DNA of 64,000 nt from Aquificota bacterium (lineage in GTDB: Bacteria; Aquificota; Aquificia; Aquificales; Hydrogenothermaceae), in contig JAADDZ010000007.1 of assembly GCA_013153635.1 (NCBI GenBank), positions 43,425-107,424 of the forward strand, given 5' to 3'. The position numbers were made by a program, and so were the translations under genes. The notes below the pieces were generated by a model. The model made no database searches. It had not been told where the DNA came from and worked only from the letters and a program-made list of their open reading frames with translations. How positions within the stretch are numbered: the first letter of the stretch is position 1; every line of letters starts with the position of its first letter. Below are positions 53,629 through 63,172 of the stretch, piece after piece.

Positions 53629-54272
53629 ACTAATCTATAACCCCTTCCTTTATAGGTTTCTATACTACCTTGAGGTAGTAGTTTGCGTAGCTCTTTTATG
53701 TATGTTCTTAACACCTCGTCCCCTACAGGCTTGTCTTGCCAGACATACCTCATAAGTTTTTCTGAAGGAACTATATCTCCTTTATTCTTAGCAAGAACAT
53801 ACAGAACCTCCCAAGCTTTTTTTGATAATTTTATCTCTTGGTCATCTTTTATTATCATACCCCTGTCTAAATCGATAACTACATTATTGTTTATATTTAT
53901 TTTTTCTGGAACTCTCTTTCTCTTTGCCAAAGCTTTTAATCTTAAAAGAAGCTCTTTAGTTGAAAAAGGTTTGGTCAAATAATCATCTGCTCCTAGAGTA
54001 AAACAGGTTTCTTTATCATGTATAGAATTTTTTGCTGTTAAAACTAGTACTGGTATGTCTATATTTTTGTCTCTTAGGGATTTTAGTATATTTTCCCCTG
54101 TAGAAAATCTAAGAATCAAATCCAAAACGATAACATCAAATTCTTGATACGGAAGTACATTAAACACTTCTCTATCATCAAAAATCCAGACTACATCTAT
54201 ACCTTTTTTCTGTAGATATTCTTTCAAACTTTCCCCCAATACTAAGTCATCTTCTATGATAAGAACTTTCAT
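53625..54272 (-). CDS. OmpR-family response regulator
   Basis: A 215-residue transcription factor with a receiver domain (phospho-acceptor Asp51 in VIVLDLILR, Thr and Lys in VLTAKNS and YLTKPF) and an OmpR-type winged helix (LSKKAWEVLYVLAKNKGDIVP, RTYIKELRKLL). Starts at the ATG giving MKVLIIEDD; a TTG four codons earlier is possible. Translationally coupled to the histidine kinase. Confidence 0.92.
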   Translation of the reverse strand: MKVLIIEDDLVLGESLKEYLQKKGIDVVWIFDDREVFNVLPYQEFDVIVLDLILRFSTGENILKSLRDKNIDIPVLVLTAKNSIHDKETCFTLGADDYLTKPFSTKELLLRLKALAKRKRVPEKININNNVVIDLDRGMIIKDDQEIKLSKKAWEVLYVLAKNKGDIVPSEKLMRYVWQDKPVGDEVLRTYIKELRKLLPQGSIETYKGRGYRLV

Positions 54273-54338
54273 TACCTTCCCCAAATACTATTGTATAATT
54301 TTTCGTACAGAAAATAAACTTAACTTAAGGGAGAAATC

Positions 54339-55022
54339 GTGAAAGTTAAGGTTATACTTCTTGCGGCTGGTTATGGAAAAAGATTTGGAGAGAAAAAACA
54401 GTTCCTAAAACTAAAAGGTGAACCGTTGTTCCAGTACTCTTTAAACACTATCAATAAAATCGATATAGTACAAGAAACATACTTAGTACTACCACAAGAA
54501 GATTTAGAAAGAATTAAAATATTTTCTTTTAAGCCAGTAATAAAAATAGCTGGAGGAGTCCAAAGACAAGATTCTGTGTACAACGCTCTAGCTCATATAA
54601 AAGAGTGTGATATTGTTATAATTCATGACTCGGCAAGACCTTTTGCCACAGAAGAGATGTTTTTAGAGGCGATAGAAAATGTTAAGAAAGGTTTTGACGG
54701 TAGTATTACAGCTATCAAAACTACCGATACTATAAAAAAATACAAAGGAGACCTTATAAGAGAAACCTTGAATAGAGATGAACTGTTGCAAGCTCAAACC
54801 CCACAAGCTTTCTCCTTTGAAAAAATAAAGTCAGCTCACGAAAAAGCAAAGAAAGAAAACATCACTGGAACTGATGATGCTTATTTGATGGAAAGAGCTG
54901 GCTATAGAATAACTTACAATCAAGGAAGCCACCTAAACATAAAAATAACAACGAAAGAAGATTTAAAACTCGCTGAATGCATCTCAAACATTCAAACCCC
55001 AAAGAGAAAACCTATCTTTTAA
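54339..55022 (+). CDS. ispD: 2-C-methyl-D-erythritol 4-phosphate cytidylyltransferase
   Basis: Third step of the MEP pathway to isoprenoids; joins CTP to MEP. The 227 residues show the nucleotide-binding LLAAGYGKRFGEKKQF, VIIHDSARPF and LLQAQTPQAFSF motifs. The start is GTG, eight bases after AAGGGAG. A TATAAT box lies at 54294-54299, with no good -35. Divergent from the two-component system. Confidence 0.94.
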   Translation: MKVKVILLAAGYGKRFGEKKQFLKLKGEPLFQYSLNTINKIDIVQETYLVLPQEDLERIKIFSFKPVIKIAGGVQRQDSVYNALAHIKECDIVIIHDSARPFATEEMFLEAIENVKKGFDGSITAIKTTDTIKKYKGDLIRETLNRDELLQAQTPQAFSFEKIKSAHEKAKKENITGTDDAYLMERAGYRITYNQGSHLNIKITTKEDLKLAECISNIQTPKRKPIF

Positions 55023-55180
55023 CGGTATAGCTGTAATTGCTGTTATTTCATAGCTTGTAAGAAACTTTAAGATAAAAAATAATTTGTGAACCTTAGATAG
55101 ATAACTGTAGAGAGTTTATGTTAAAGTTTATGAATTATAATAATTTTTAAAGCAACTCCAAATATAAATATAGATAGATA

Positions 55181-56698
55181 ATGAGAAAACAGTTAAAACT
55201 TTTTTTAAAACTTATAAAAGAATCTACAAGAGACCTCCTCCCTATAATCATTGTAATTTCTATTTTTCAGTTTTTCATTTTACAGCAGATACCAGATAAC
55301 ACGTTTTCTGTAGTTTTAGGATTAAGTATCGTTTTATTTGGTTTGGCTATTTTTATACTTGGACTTGAGATTGGTATCTTCCCTCTTGGAGAGAGTCTAG
55401 CTCACGAATTTGCTAAAAAAGGTTCTCTGTTTTGGCTTTTATTATTTGCGTTTTTGATTGGGTTTTCTACCACTATCGCTGAACCTGCCCTTATCGCTAT
55501 TGCTGATAAGGCTTCTGTCATAAGTAATGGAAAGATAGATGCTTTTTTCCTAAGACTGACAGTGGCTTTGTCTGTAGGATTTGCTATAGCTTTAGGTGTA
55601 TTTCGGATTATTCTTGGACACCCTATTCACTGGTATATAATCACTGGATATATCATTGTAGTTTTGATAACCTTTTTTGCTCCTCCAGAGATAGTTGGGA
55701 TAGCGTATGATTCAGGAGGAGTTACTACTTCTACTGTTACTGTGCCTCTCGTTACAGCTTTGGGTATAGGTCTTGCTAGTAGTATCAGAGGAAGAAATCC
55801 TTTGATAGATGGTTTTGGTCTTATCGCTTTTGCCTCTTTAACTCCTATGATTTTTGTTCAGATATATGGAATCGTAGCGTTAGGTGGCGATACACAGTTA
55901 GCCAGTGTTTCAGAAAGTATAAAAGAGCTTGCTCCCCATGAGGTTACCTATTCAGAGCATAAACCTCACTGGCTAGTTGAGATTGTTTTTGATTTGATTG
56001 CTGTTGTAAAGGATTTGATACCTATTTTGGCTGTTATCTTTTTCTTTCAGTATCTTATTATAAAAAAGCCTATTCCTCACTTTAAGCTCATATCCCTTGG
56101 ATTTATATATGTGATTATAGGACTTTATGCTTTCTTAGTAGGTCTTGAGATGGGTCTCTTTCCTCTTGGAGAAACTATGGCTTTACAGCTAACCCAAACA
56201 GGAAACTACTTTCTTATATATCTTTTTGGTTTTTTGATTGGGTTTTCTACTACTATGGCTGAACCTGCCCTTATTGCCGTCGCCCTAAAGGCAAAAGAGG
56301 TTAGTAAAGGAAAGATTAACGATTTTTTCCTTAGAGTTTTTGTAGCTGTAGGTGTGGCTATTGGAATAGCATTAGGGTGTTATAGAATCGTTGTTGGGGA
56401 TTCTATACATTGGTACATAATCGCTGGTTACATTATTGTTATTATTATGACCTATTTTGCCCCTAGATATATCATACCTATAGCATACGATTCAGGAGGG
56501 GTTACTACTTCTACTGTTACTGTGCCTCTCGTTGCGGCTTTGGGTATAGGTCTCGCATCAAATATAGAAGGTAGAAACCCCTTAATAGATGGTTTTGGTT
56601 TAATTGCTTTTGCTTCATTGTTTCCTATGATTACTGTTATGGGGTATGGAATTTTATCTGAATTTTTATTCAAAATAAAGAAGGAGGGTAAAAAATGA
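55181..56698 (+). CDS. DUF1538 membrane protein with two tandem repeats
   Basis: A 505-residue membrane protein built of two DUF1538 units of about 240 residues in tandem. Each unit has [11 protein letters not shown]-type, [18 protein letters not shown]-type and [23 protein letters not shown] segments. Such families with a repeated [10 protein letters not shown] loop look like inverted- or direct-repeat transporters; the substrate is unknown. The two halves match with a constant offset of 780 bases. The PII-like gene starts inside its stop (4-base overlap), which suggests PII-type control of transport. Confidence 0.88.
   Translation: MRKQLKLFLKLIKESTRDLLPIIIVISIFQFFILQQIPDNTFSVVLGLSIVLFGLAIFILGLEIGIFPLGESLAHEFAKKGSLFWLLLFAFLIGFSTTIAEPALIAIADKASVISNGKIDAFFLRLTVALSVGFAIALGVFRIILGHPIHWYIITGYIIVVLITFFAPPEIVGIAYDSGGVTTSTVTVPLVTALGIGLASSIRGRNPLIDGFGLIAFASLTPMIFVQIYGIVALGGDTQLASVSESIKELAPHEVTYSEHKPHWLVEIVFDLIAVVKDLIPILAVIFFFQYLIIKKPIPHFKLISLGFIYVIIGLYAFLVGLEMGLFPLGETMALQLTQTGNYFLIYLFGFLIGFSTTMAEPALIAVALKAKEVSKGKINDFFLRVFVAVGVAIGIALGCYRIVVGDSIHWYIIAGYIIVIIMTYFAPRYIIPIAYDSGGVTTSTVTVPLVAALGIGLASNIEGRNPLIDGFGLIAFASLFPMITVMGYGILSEFLFKIKKEGKK
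55451..56553 (+). repeat. Direct internal repeat, 780-bp period, with near-identical patches
   Basis: Within the DUF1538 gene, 55709-55773 and 56489-56553 differ at only three of 65 positions. 55721-55753 is identical to 56501-56533 (33 bases). 55451-55470 is identical to 56231-56250. All matches keep exactly the same 780-base offset, so no indel separates the copies. Other parts of the two units are much more diverged at DNA level. Confidence 0.85.
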
Positions 56699-57045
56699 GA
56701 TTTTCACTTCTTGTTGCGATTATCGATGAGGAATTAGAGGACAAAGCTATTGATGTGGCAGAAGAGAAAGGAGCGGTCAATGTATCTATACTAAACGCTA
56801 GAGGTCTATCTCTTTCTGAAGAAAAGAAAACTTTTTTTGGTTTTACTTTGGAAGGCGCTCAATCTATCTTGGTTTTTGTAGTAGAGAGAACACTCTCCAT
56901 CAAGATTATGAAAGCTTTGAACAAAGAGCTAGAACTAGAAAAACCTGATAGAGGCGTAGCTTTTATAATACCGATAGAACACATAGCAGGGGTAGAACTT
57001 AAAGAGCTTCTAAAATTCCAAGAGGAGATAAAAAAAGAGTTATAG
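56695..57045 (+). CDS. PII-like regulatory protein
   Basis: A 116-residue protein with the ferredoxin-like fold and length of PII signalling proteins ([26 protein letters not shown], a flexible T-loop-like stretch near 40-50, [16 protein letters not shown]). It lacks the canonical uridylylated Tyr context of GlnB. PII-like genes beside DUF1538 are a recurring arrangement, from memory. It overlaps the transporter gene by four bases and probably regulates it by binding a small effector; the effector is unknown. Confidence 0.8.
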   Translation: MRFSLLVAIIDEELEDKAIDVAEEKGAVNVSILNARGLSLSEEKKTFFGFTLEGAQSILVFVVERTLSIKIMKALNKELELEKPDRGVAFIIPIEHIAGVELKELLKFQEEIKKEL

Positions 57046-57055
57046 GAGGGGTAAA

Positions 57056-57442
57056 ATGCTTGTAAAAGATGTAATGAAAACCGATATAGTTTATATCTCA
57101 CCTCTAGCTAAGGTGAGAGATGCTCTAAATCTTATGAGAGAAAAAGATATGAGGTTTTTAATTACAGAAAAAGTAAATCCGCATGATACCTACGGTATCA
57201 TAACCTATACAGACATACTAAAAGCTATAGTTGCAGAAGAAGGAGACATAGACCTTTTGAATGTGTATGACCTGTATACCAAACCTGCTATCTTTATATT
57301 TGGGGATATTGATATTAGATATGCGGCAAAGATGATGATAAAGTTCAAGATAAAAAGAATCCTTGTTGTAGAAAATAATCAGTTAAAAGGTGTGGTTACG
57401 ATGGACAGTATTATAGAAGCACTTATGGAGAGTATAAGTTAG
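57056..57442 (+). CDS. CBS-pair domain protein
   Basis: A 128-residue protein consisting of two CBS motifs (VKDVMKTDIVYISPLAKVRDAL and RYAAKMMIKFKIKRILVVENNQLKGVVTMD), a module that usually binds adenine nucleotides. It follows the PII-like gene by ten bases with a GGAGGGG site and precedes the K+ channel by four bases. A nucleotide-sensing regulator of the neighbouring transport proteins is likely. Confidence 0.9.
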   Translation: MLVKDVMKTDIVYISPLAKVRDALNLMREKDMRFLITEKVNPHDTYGIITYTDILKAIVAEEGDIDLLNVYDLYTKPAIFIFGDIDIRYAAKMMIKFKIKRILVVENNQLKGVVTMDSIIEALMESIS

Positions 57443-57446
57443 TAAA

Positions 57447-59030
57447 ATGATTTCTTTAAGAAATAAAAAAGACCCTTTTTTGTATATAGAAAGAGACCAA
57501 AACATTTTCCGTAGAAAGTACATAGCTTTTAAATTAAAGATATACAATATTTTAGAAAATGAGACTAGTCCCTACAAACAAGTCTACGATATATTTGCAC
57601 TTTTTATTGTTATCACCTCTTCTATAGGGATATTTATCGATTACATAGAGTTAGGAAAAAAACTCCCTCCTGACTTAGCCCATTTTCTTCACAAATATGA
57701 AATCTGGGCGCTTTACTTCTTCCTTATAGAGTATATCCTTAGGTGGTGGGTTGTATCTAACTTCTTTGATGACTTTAAAAAGGGTCTTTACGAGTATGCC
57801 GAAGAGAGTAACAGTATAAAAAGAGTGTTCTTAGCTTTCCTGTATGCCCTTCAGCCTAAAATCAGATGGATGATAAAACCTTACTCAATAATAGACCTTC
57901 TTGCTATTTTACCTTTATTTAGACCTTTTAGAGCTTTTCGTATACTTCGCGCTCTTCGGCTTTTAAAAATCATAAGGTACGGAGGAGCTATCAAAAGTAT
58001 ATTCCTCGCTCTTAAGGAACAGGGGTTTTTATTTATATTTATCATATTACTACTTGTTACATGGGTGGTTACTTTTTCCCTTGTTGTTTATGTCGTTGAA
58101 TATAACGCTGGAAATGAAAATTTTAGCTCTATCTTCTATGCGATTTACTGGGGTATTGTTACGATTTCTACAGTTGGGTATGGTGATATTACTCCTATTT
58201 CGGAAACCGGAAGATTTATCACTTCTATTATGATTTCTGGGGGTATTTTTTTCGTTGCCGCTTTGACAGGTACATTTTCAGCGGCTTTAGTTGGAAGATT
58301 GATGACTATAAAAGAAGGGGCGATAACCATGAGGAATCTAGAAGACCACATTGTTATATGTGGCTGGAACGAGACAGCAGAGGAGATAATGGAAGAGCTT
58401 ATGTCTCTAGAGATAGAGAAAGAAAAAGGTGTCGTTGTCATAACGAATGTGGACAAAAAAGATATGGATATTGAGCTTAATGAGTATATACTCTACAAAA
58501 AGGGTAATTTTGTCCATGAAAATGTACTGATGGACGTAGGTATAGATAAAGCTTCTGACGTTATAATCGTAGGAGAAAGAGAAGAAGGGAAAGATGAAAG
58601 AGATGTAGATGCGCGAACAGCACTGACAGCTATGCTTGTTAAAACTCTAAATCCTAAGGCTAATATATATGTAGAAGTTCTCCTTGATGAAGATGCTGAC
58701 ATTTTTAAAAAAAGGATAAAAGTAAAAGAGATTATCGTAAGAGGTCAGATAGTAGGTAAGATGATATTCTCTAGCCTTCTAAATCCGGGAGCTATAGACC
58801 TAGTACAGGCTATCATAGATAAAGAAAGAGGAATCAGAAAAGTAAAAGTAAGGAAGCTTGGAAAGTTCGAAACCTTTGGACAGCTTCTCAAAGCTGTAAG
58901 AGAAAAGGATTATATGCCGATAGCTATAGAAAGACACAAAAAGATAATTTTAAGTCCTCCTGATAGTTTTTTATTAAAGGAAGATGATTTTGTTTTCCTT
59001 ATACCAACCTCTACAGAAAGACTAAAATGA
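57447..59030 (+). CDS. Voltage-sensor-like potassium channel with TrkA-N/RCK domain
   Basis: A 527-residue six-helix-type K+ channel. An S4-like helix is rich in regularly spaced Arg (RPFRAFRILRALRLLKIIR, about 155-175). The pore has the K+ selectivity filter TVGYGD (242-247). A cytoplasmic TrkA-N (RCK) domain begins at HIVICGWNETAEEI near 297 and is followed by a TrkA-C-like end. An extra N-terminal cytoplasmic segment of about 45 residues precedes S1. Clustered with DUF1538, PII-like and CBS genes; overlaps hemD by four bases. Confidence 0.92.
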   Translation: MISLRNKKDPFLYIERDQNIFRRKYIAFKLKIYNILENETSPYKQVYDIFALFIVITSSIGIFIDYIELGKKLPPDLAHFLHKYEIWALYFFLIEYILRWWVVSNFFDDFKKGLYEYAEESNSIKRVFLAFLYALQPKIRWMIKPYSIIDLLAILPLFRPFRAFRILRALRLLKIIRYGGAIKSIFLALKEQGFLFIFIILLLVTWVVTFSLVVYVVEYNAGNENFSSIFYAIYWGIVTISTVGYGDITPISETGRFITSIMISGGIFFVAALTGTFSAALVGRLMTIKEGAITMRNLEDHIVICGWNETAEEIMEELMSLEIEKEKGVVVITNVDKKDMDIELNEYILYKKGNFVHENVLMDVGIDKASDVIIVGEREEGKDERDVDARTALTAMLVKTLNPKANIYVEVLLDEDADIFKKRIKVKEIIVRGQIVGKMIFSSLLNPGAIDLVQAIIDKERGIRKVKVRKLGKFETFGQLLKAVREKDYMPIAIERHKKIILSPPDSFLLKEDDFVFLIPTSTERLK

Positions 59031-59746
59031 AGATTTTGTTAGTGTCCCATCTAAATAATACTTACAAAGGGAAAGAGGCAGAGGTTATACATTTTCCTAC
59101 TATTAAAACTGTGGCTTTGGAATTTGGAAAGATAGATGCTCAATATTTCGATGTTCTACTATTTACAAGTACTAAAGGGATAAAATATTTCTTCCAAAAG
59201 GAAAACCCTCAAAATTACAAAGAAAAATTTTTCATAGCTGTAGGAGAAAAAACGTTAACAGCTTTGGAAAAACTAGGATTTTCTAATGTCCACATTCCAA
59301 AAGAACAGACTGCACAGGGTATAGTAACGTTCCTAGAAGAGAACTACAGTTTTTTCAAAAGAAAAAAGATACTCTTTCCAAGAGCTAAAGATGGTAGAAG
59401 AGAAATTTTACAGCTAAAAGATAGGTTTGATATATTCTGGATAGATGTTTACAGTACAGTTATAAACATACCAAAAAACAAAATCCAAGTTAAAAAGCTT
59501 TTAGGAAAGAACCATATTGATGCTGTTTGCTTTACAAGTCCTATGACTTTTAAAAACTTTTCAAAGATATTTGAAAACCAACCAAAAGAGATTCTAAAAG
59601 GGAAAGTGATTTCTTCAATAGGCAAGACTACTCAAAAAGAGATAGAAAAAGCTGGGATAAAAGTCAGCTTTGTTCCTAAAAAAGCTTCTGTAGAAGACCT
59701 AGTAAAAGGTACTGTAAGTTATATAGCGTCTAAAACTTCAACATAA
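59027..59746 (+). CDS. hemD: Uroporphyrinogen-III synthase
   Basis: Closes hydroxymethylbilane into uroporphyrinogen III for heme and siroheme. The 239 residues fit the poorly conserved HemD family: FDVLLFTSTKGIKYFF, AVGEKTLTALEKLGF, IDAVCFTSPMTFKNF, VISSIGKTTQKEIEKAGI. No other heme genes are adjacent. It overlaps the K+ channel gene by four bases and the convergent gene by 28 bases. Confidence 0.87.
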   Translation: MKILLVSHLNNTYKGKEAEVIHFPTIKTVALEFGKIDAQYFDVLLFTSTKGIKYFFQKENPQNYKEKFFIAVGEKTLTALEKLGFSNVHIPKEQTAQGIVTFLEENYSFFKRKKILFPRAKDGRREILQLKDRFDIFWIDVYSTVINIPKNKIQVKKLLGKNHIDAVCFTSPMTFKNFSKIFENQPKEILKGKVISSIGKTTQKEIEKAGIKVSFVPKKASVEDLVKGTVSYIASKTST

Positions 59747-60150
59747 CCTTCTTTTTTCTTTACTATAAAAGAAAAATTTATGTCCAAAAATACAGCATCA
59801 TCTATAATCTGGGCTATTGCTTCATTATTTTTTAGAATGTCTGTCTTAAGGAAAAATTTTACTCTCCCTGTAGAATCTTCAATAATTCCTATGTATCTAT
59901 CACCGTCTTTTTTTATCTGTACTATTTTACCTTCTATCTTTACTACCGAATTTTTTGGAAGTTTTTCTAAATCAGCTATTGGATACAGTTTTTCTTTTGC
60001 TATGATAGGGAGCTTGTTTTTGAATTCTATTTTTTGGGTTAGTCTTTTTTCAAAGACCTGTGGAGGGAAGAATACCATCTTGTAAAAGATATAAGTAATT
60101 CCAATTAAGATAAGAAAAAACAAACCTAGATAGAAAAATTTTTTCAACAA
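59719..60150 (-). CDS. Membrane-anchored OB-fold protein, function unknown
   Basis: A 143-residue protein with an N-terminal membrane helix (about 5-25) and a C-terminal OB-fold-like domain (SVVKIEGKIVQIKKDGD, IGIIEDSTGRVKFFLKTD) of the kind found in nucleic-acid-binding tRNA_anti domains and in periplasmic OB proteins. Being exported, nucleic acid binding would only make sense for DNA uptake; a structural role is as likely. No assigned family. Confidence 0.7.
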   Translation of the reverse strand: MLKKFFYLGLFFLILIGITYIFYKMVFFPPQVFEKRLTQKIEFKNKLPIIAKEKLYPIADLEKLPKNSVVKIEGKIVQIKKDGDRYIGIIEDSTGRVKFFLKTDILKNNEAIAQIIDDAVFLDINFSFIVKKKEGYVEVLDAI

Positions 60151-60272
60151 AATCCCACCTTAAAGTTAAATAAATTCTTATATTCTAAATATATGATATT
60201 TGTTATAAACAATTCTATGCTGTTATTATAACTTATTGCAGAAGTTTTAAAAATGAGTTTAGGAGGTTTTTT

Positions 60273-60623
60273 ATGTTTTTAGATAAAGAAACTTATGACA
60301 AGCTAAATATATCTGTGCAAGAGTTAAAAGAAAAGATAGATAAAGGAGAAGACTTTATCTTGTTAGATGTAAGAGAACCTAACGAATATCAGTTCTCTAA
60401 AATAAAAGAAAAAGATGCTATGTTAGTTCCTGTAATGAGTTTACCGAAAGTTTTAGATAAACTACCAAAAGACAAAGATATATATGTCCTATGCAGAAGT
60501 GGTAACAGGAGTTTACAAGCTACTTTGTGGCTTAGAAATAAAGGATTTGAGAATGTTAAAAATGTAGAAGGTGGGATACTCGCATGGTCAGATTATATAG
60601 ACCCGTCTGTGCCTAAATACTAA
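60273..60623 (+). CDS. Rhodanese-domain protein
   Basis: A 116-residue single-domain rhodanese with the active-site loop CRSGNRS (Cys74) and the LLDVREPNEY start. No signal peptide, so cytoplasmic. It probably carries persulfide sulfur, in line with sulfur-based metabolism of this group. A TTTAGGAGG site precedes the ATG by six bases. Confidence 0.92.
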   Translation: MFLDKETYDKLNISVQELKEKIDKGEDFILLDVREPNEYQFSKIKEKDAMLVPVMSLPKVLDKLPKDKDIYVLCRSGNRSLQATLWLRNKGFENVKNVEGGILAWSDYIDPSVPKY

Positions 60624-60627
60624 AAGA

Positions 60628-62793
60628 TTATTTTCTTTTTATCCTATCTACAGACAGGACACCTTTGACCTTTTTTATGTTTGATATTATCTGGTCTAGG
60701 TGTTCTTTATTTTTTACATTAAACCTAAATTCGTTTACTGCCTTTCCTGTCTTGGTTGCTCTTGCATTCACACTTGATATGTTTGTTTTTGTGTTTGCTA
60801 TCTCTTTTGTTACATCTGCAAGTAAACCGGGTCTATCCTCTGAAATAACCCTTAGATAAACTGGATACACAGCTTTATCAGGATTACTTTTCCAAATGAC
60901 TTCTATTACTCTTTCTGGCTCTTCTTTTAGTATTCTTTGTATATTTGGACAGTCTTTTGAATGAATCGATATTCCTCTTTTTTTGACTATTATTCCTATA
61001 ATGTCATCTCCGGGAACAGGATAACAGCATTTTGCTATGGTAGAGAGTACATTGGAGATTCCATCTACTTCTATACAACCTTCACACTCCTTTTTCTTTT
61101 GGGGTGTTTGTTCTTCTTTTTGGGCAGGGAGACTTTTTTCATATTTTGTTTTTAGTGCTTTCACTACTTTTACAGGGGAGAGTTTCCCTTCACCAACTTG
61201 TAAGAGTAGGTCATCAAAGGTCTTTAAGTGAAATTTGTTCAGCAAAAAGTTTTTCTCTTCTTGGGACAGAGTTTCTACTTTTTTATTTAACTTTTTCAAA
61301 AGTTTATCTAAGAGAGCCTGCCCAAATCTTATAGCTTTTTGTCTTTCTATTTTTGATATGTAGTGTTTTATGTTTGTTCTAGCTTTTGTTGTAACTACAA
61401 AATCTAGCCAATCTCTGTTTGGTTTTTTTCTAGGGTTTGTCAGTATCTCAATGATGTCTCCACTTTTTAGGGTTGTATCTAATGGGACTAAGATACCATT
61501 TACCTTTGCTCCTGCACATTTATTTCCTATTTCAGTATGTATCTGGTAAGCAAAATCTACTGGAGTAGCACCTTTTGGAAGAGTTATAACATCACCTCTT
61601 GGAGTGAATACATATATCTCTTCAGAGGCAAAATCTGTTTTTACAGAAGTTAATAGTTCATCTGAACTACCATTGTCTTTTACGTATTCTAGTAACCGTC
61701 TAAGCCAAATAAAAGACTGAAGGTCTCTTTCTTTTAATTCTTTGCCTCCTTTGTACCTCCAGTGAGCGGCTATTCCTTCTTCTGCGATTTTGTGCATCTT
61801 TTCTGTTTTTATCTGAATCTCTACAAACTTTCCTGCTGGTCCAACTACTGTAGTGTGCAAGGCTTGGTACATATTCGATTTTGGTAGAGATATGTAATCT
61901 TTTATCTTTCCGGGTACTGGCTTCCATCTGCTATGGATAAGTCCTAAAACAGAGTAGCAGTCTCCTATCTGGTCTACTACAACTCTAATCCCAAATACAT
62001 CGTGGACATCTTTTAATTTTAGATTTTTTCTTTTTGTTTTTTCGTAGATACTATAGATATGTTTTGAACGGTACTGGATTTTTGATTTTATACCTGCTTT
62101 GTCTAGTAGTTCTTTAAGCTCTGGGACTACTTTTTCTTTAAGATATTTTTCTTGGGTTTCTTTTGACTGGGCTAGGAATGTTTCTATCTTTTTGTACTCT
62201 TGGGGATTTAGATACTTGAAAGATAAATCTTCTAGCTCACTTTTTATCTTCCACAGACCTAATCTCGCCGCAAGGGGAGCATAAATCTCGAGAGTTTCTT
62301 TTGAGATTCTAATTCTTTTTTCTTCTTTTAGGAACTGTAAGGTTCTTATATTGTGTAATCTATCTGCGATTTTAACTAAGAGAACTCTTATATCTTTTGA
62401 CATAGAGACTATCATCTTTCTAAAGTTCTCTGCTTGGGCTTCTTTTTCACTGTTGAATTTGTATTTCCCTATTTTGGTAACACCGTCTACTATCTGGGCT
62501 ACTTCTTCTCCAAATAGCTCTTTTAGCTCTTGGTATGTTGTGTCTGTATCTTCTAATGTATCGTGTAAAAGAGCTGATATTATGGTGGTTTTGTCTAGTT
62601 TTAGCTCTGCTAAGATTTTTGATGCTTCTATCGGGTGAATGTAATATGGTTCTCCTGATTTTCTTTTTTGATTTCTGTGTTTTTCTACTATAAAATCTAG
62701 AGCTTCTTTTATCTGCTTAATATCTTCTTTTTTAAGGTAGTCTAACTTTTTCAAAAGTTTTTCTTTTATTTCTTCTTCTTGGGTTAGTATCAT
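60628..62793 (-). CDS. spoT: Bifunctional (p)ppGpp synthetase/hydrolase (RelA/SpoT)
   Basis: Makes and breaks the stringent-response alarmone. About 721 residues: HD hydrolase domain (SGEPYYIHPIEASKIL; HDTLEDTD near 77-84), synthetase domain (RSKHIYSIYEK, DVFGIRVVVD), TGS domain (EIYVFTPRGDVITLPKGATPVDFAYQIH), zinc-finger-like ECEGC...CC segment and C-terminal ACT domain. The intact HD motif supports hydrolysis as well as synthesis. Start placed at ATG 62793 with only a weak GGTG site; a TTG at 62805 is possible. Confidence 0.95.
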   Translation of the reverse strand: MILTQEEEIKEKLLKKLDYLKKEDIKQIKEALDFIVEKHRNQKRKSGEPYYIHPIEASKILAELKLDKTTIISALLHDTLEDTDTTYQELKELFGEEVAQIVDGVTKIGKYKFNSEKEAQAENFRKMIVSMSKDIRVLLVKIADRLHNIRTLQFLKEEKRIRISKETLEIYAPLAARLGLWKIKSELEDLSFKYLNPQEYKKIETFLAQSKETQEKYLKEKVVPELKELLDKAGIKSKIQYRSKHIYSIYEKTKRKNLKLKDVHDVFGIRVVVDQIGDCYSVLGLIHSRWKPVPGKIKDYISLPKSNMYQALHTTVVGPAGKFVEIQIKTEKMHKIAEEGIAAHWRYKGGKELKERDLQSFIWLRRLLEYVKDNGSSDELLTSVKTDFASEEIYVFTPRGDVITLPKGATPVDFAYQIHTEIGNKCAGAKVNGILVPLDTTLKSGDIIEILTNPRKKPNRDWLDFVVTTKARTNIKHYISKIERQKAIRFGQALLDKLLKKLNKKVETLSQEEKNFLLNKFHLKTFDDLLLQVGEGKLSPVKVVKALKTKYEKSLPAQKEEQTPQKKKECEGCIEVDGISNVLSTIAKCCYPVPGDDIIGIIVKKRGISIHSKDCPNIQRILKEEPERVIEVIWKSNPDKAVYPVYLRVISEDRPGLLADVTKEIANTKTNISSVNARATKTGKAVNEFRFNVKNKEHLDQIISNIKKVKGVLSVDRIKRK

Positions 62794-62878
62794 AATGTAC
62801 ACCAAAAGGTTAACAGTTATTATTTACATAATAGAATAAGCCAAAAGATAGATATTTCAAAGTCTACAAGAGGTCTAA

Positions 62879-63172
62879 CTATGTTACTGCTTCTAACCAG
62901 TTGTCTCCAAGTTCGGTTACTATCTCTAAAGAAGGGTCGTAATGCTTTTTTAGGTCTTCTAATATCATATATAGGTCTTCTATACAGTCTGGAGAGGTTA
63001 TAAAATCTAGTATCCCTTTTTTTCCACTTCTAGTTCTCGGTAAAGCTATCCTTCCATGTCCATCTATTACCATAGAGATAAAGTTTAGTTTTTGTGGGTC
63101 TACTTTTACTACTAGATTTATACTCTTTCGTGGAGGGTTTTTGGTTTTTTCTAGTATATCTTTAGGTATCAT
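62879..63172 (-). CDS. DUF4911-like small protein
   Basis: A 97-residue cytoplasmic protein. The LVVKVDPQKLNFISMVIDGHGRIALPRT segment followed by GILDFITSPDCIEDLYMILEDL resembles DUF4911 proteins of thermophilic bacteria, from memory. Function unknown. It is adjacent to the glycine-zipper protein gene on the same strand with no gap. Confidence 0.7.
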   Translation of the reverse strand: MIPKDILEKTKNPPRKSINLVVKVDPQKLNFISMVIDGHGRIALPRTRSGKKGILDFITSPDCIEDLYMILEDLKKHYDPSLEIVTELGDNWLEAVT

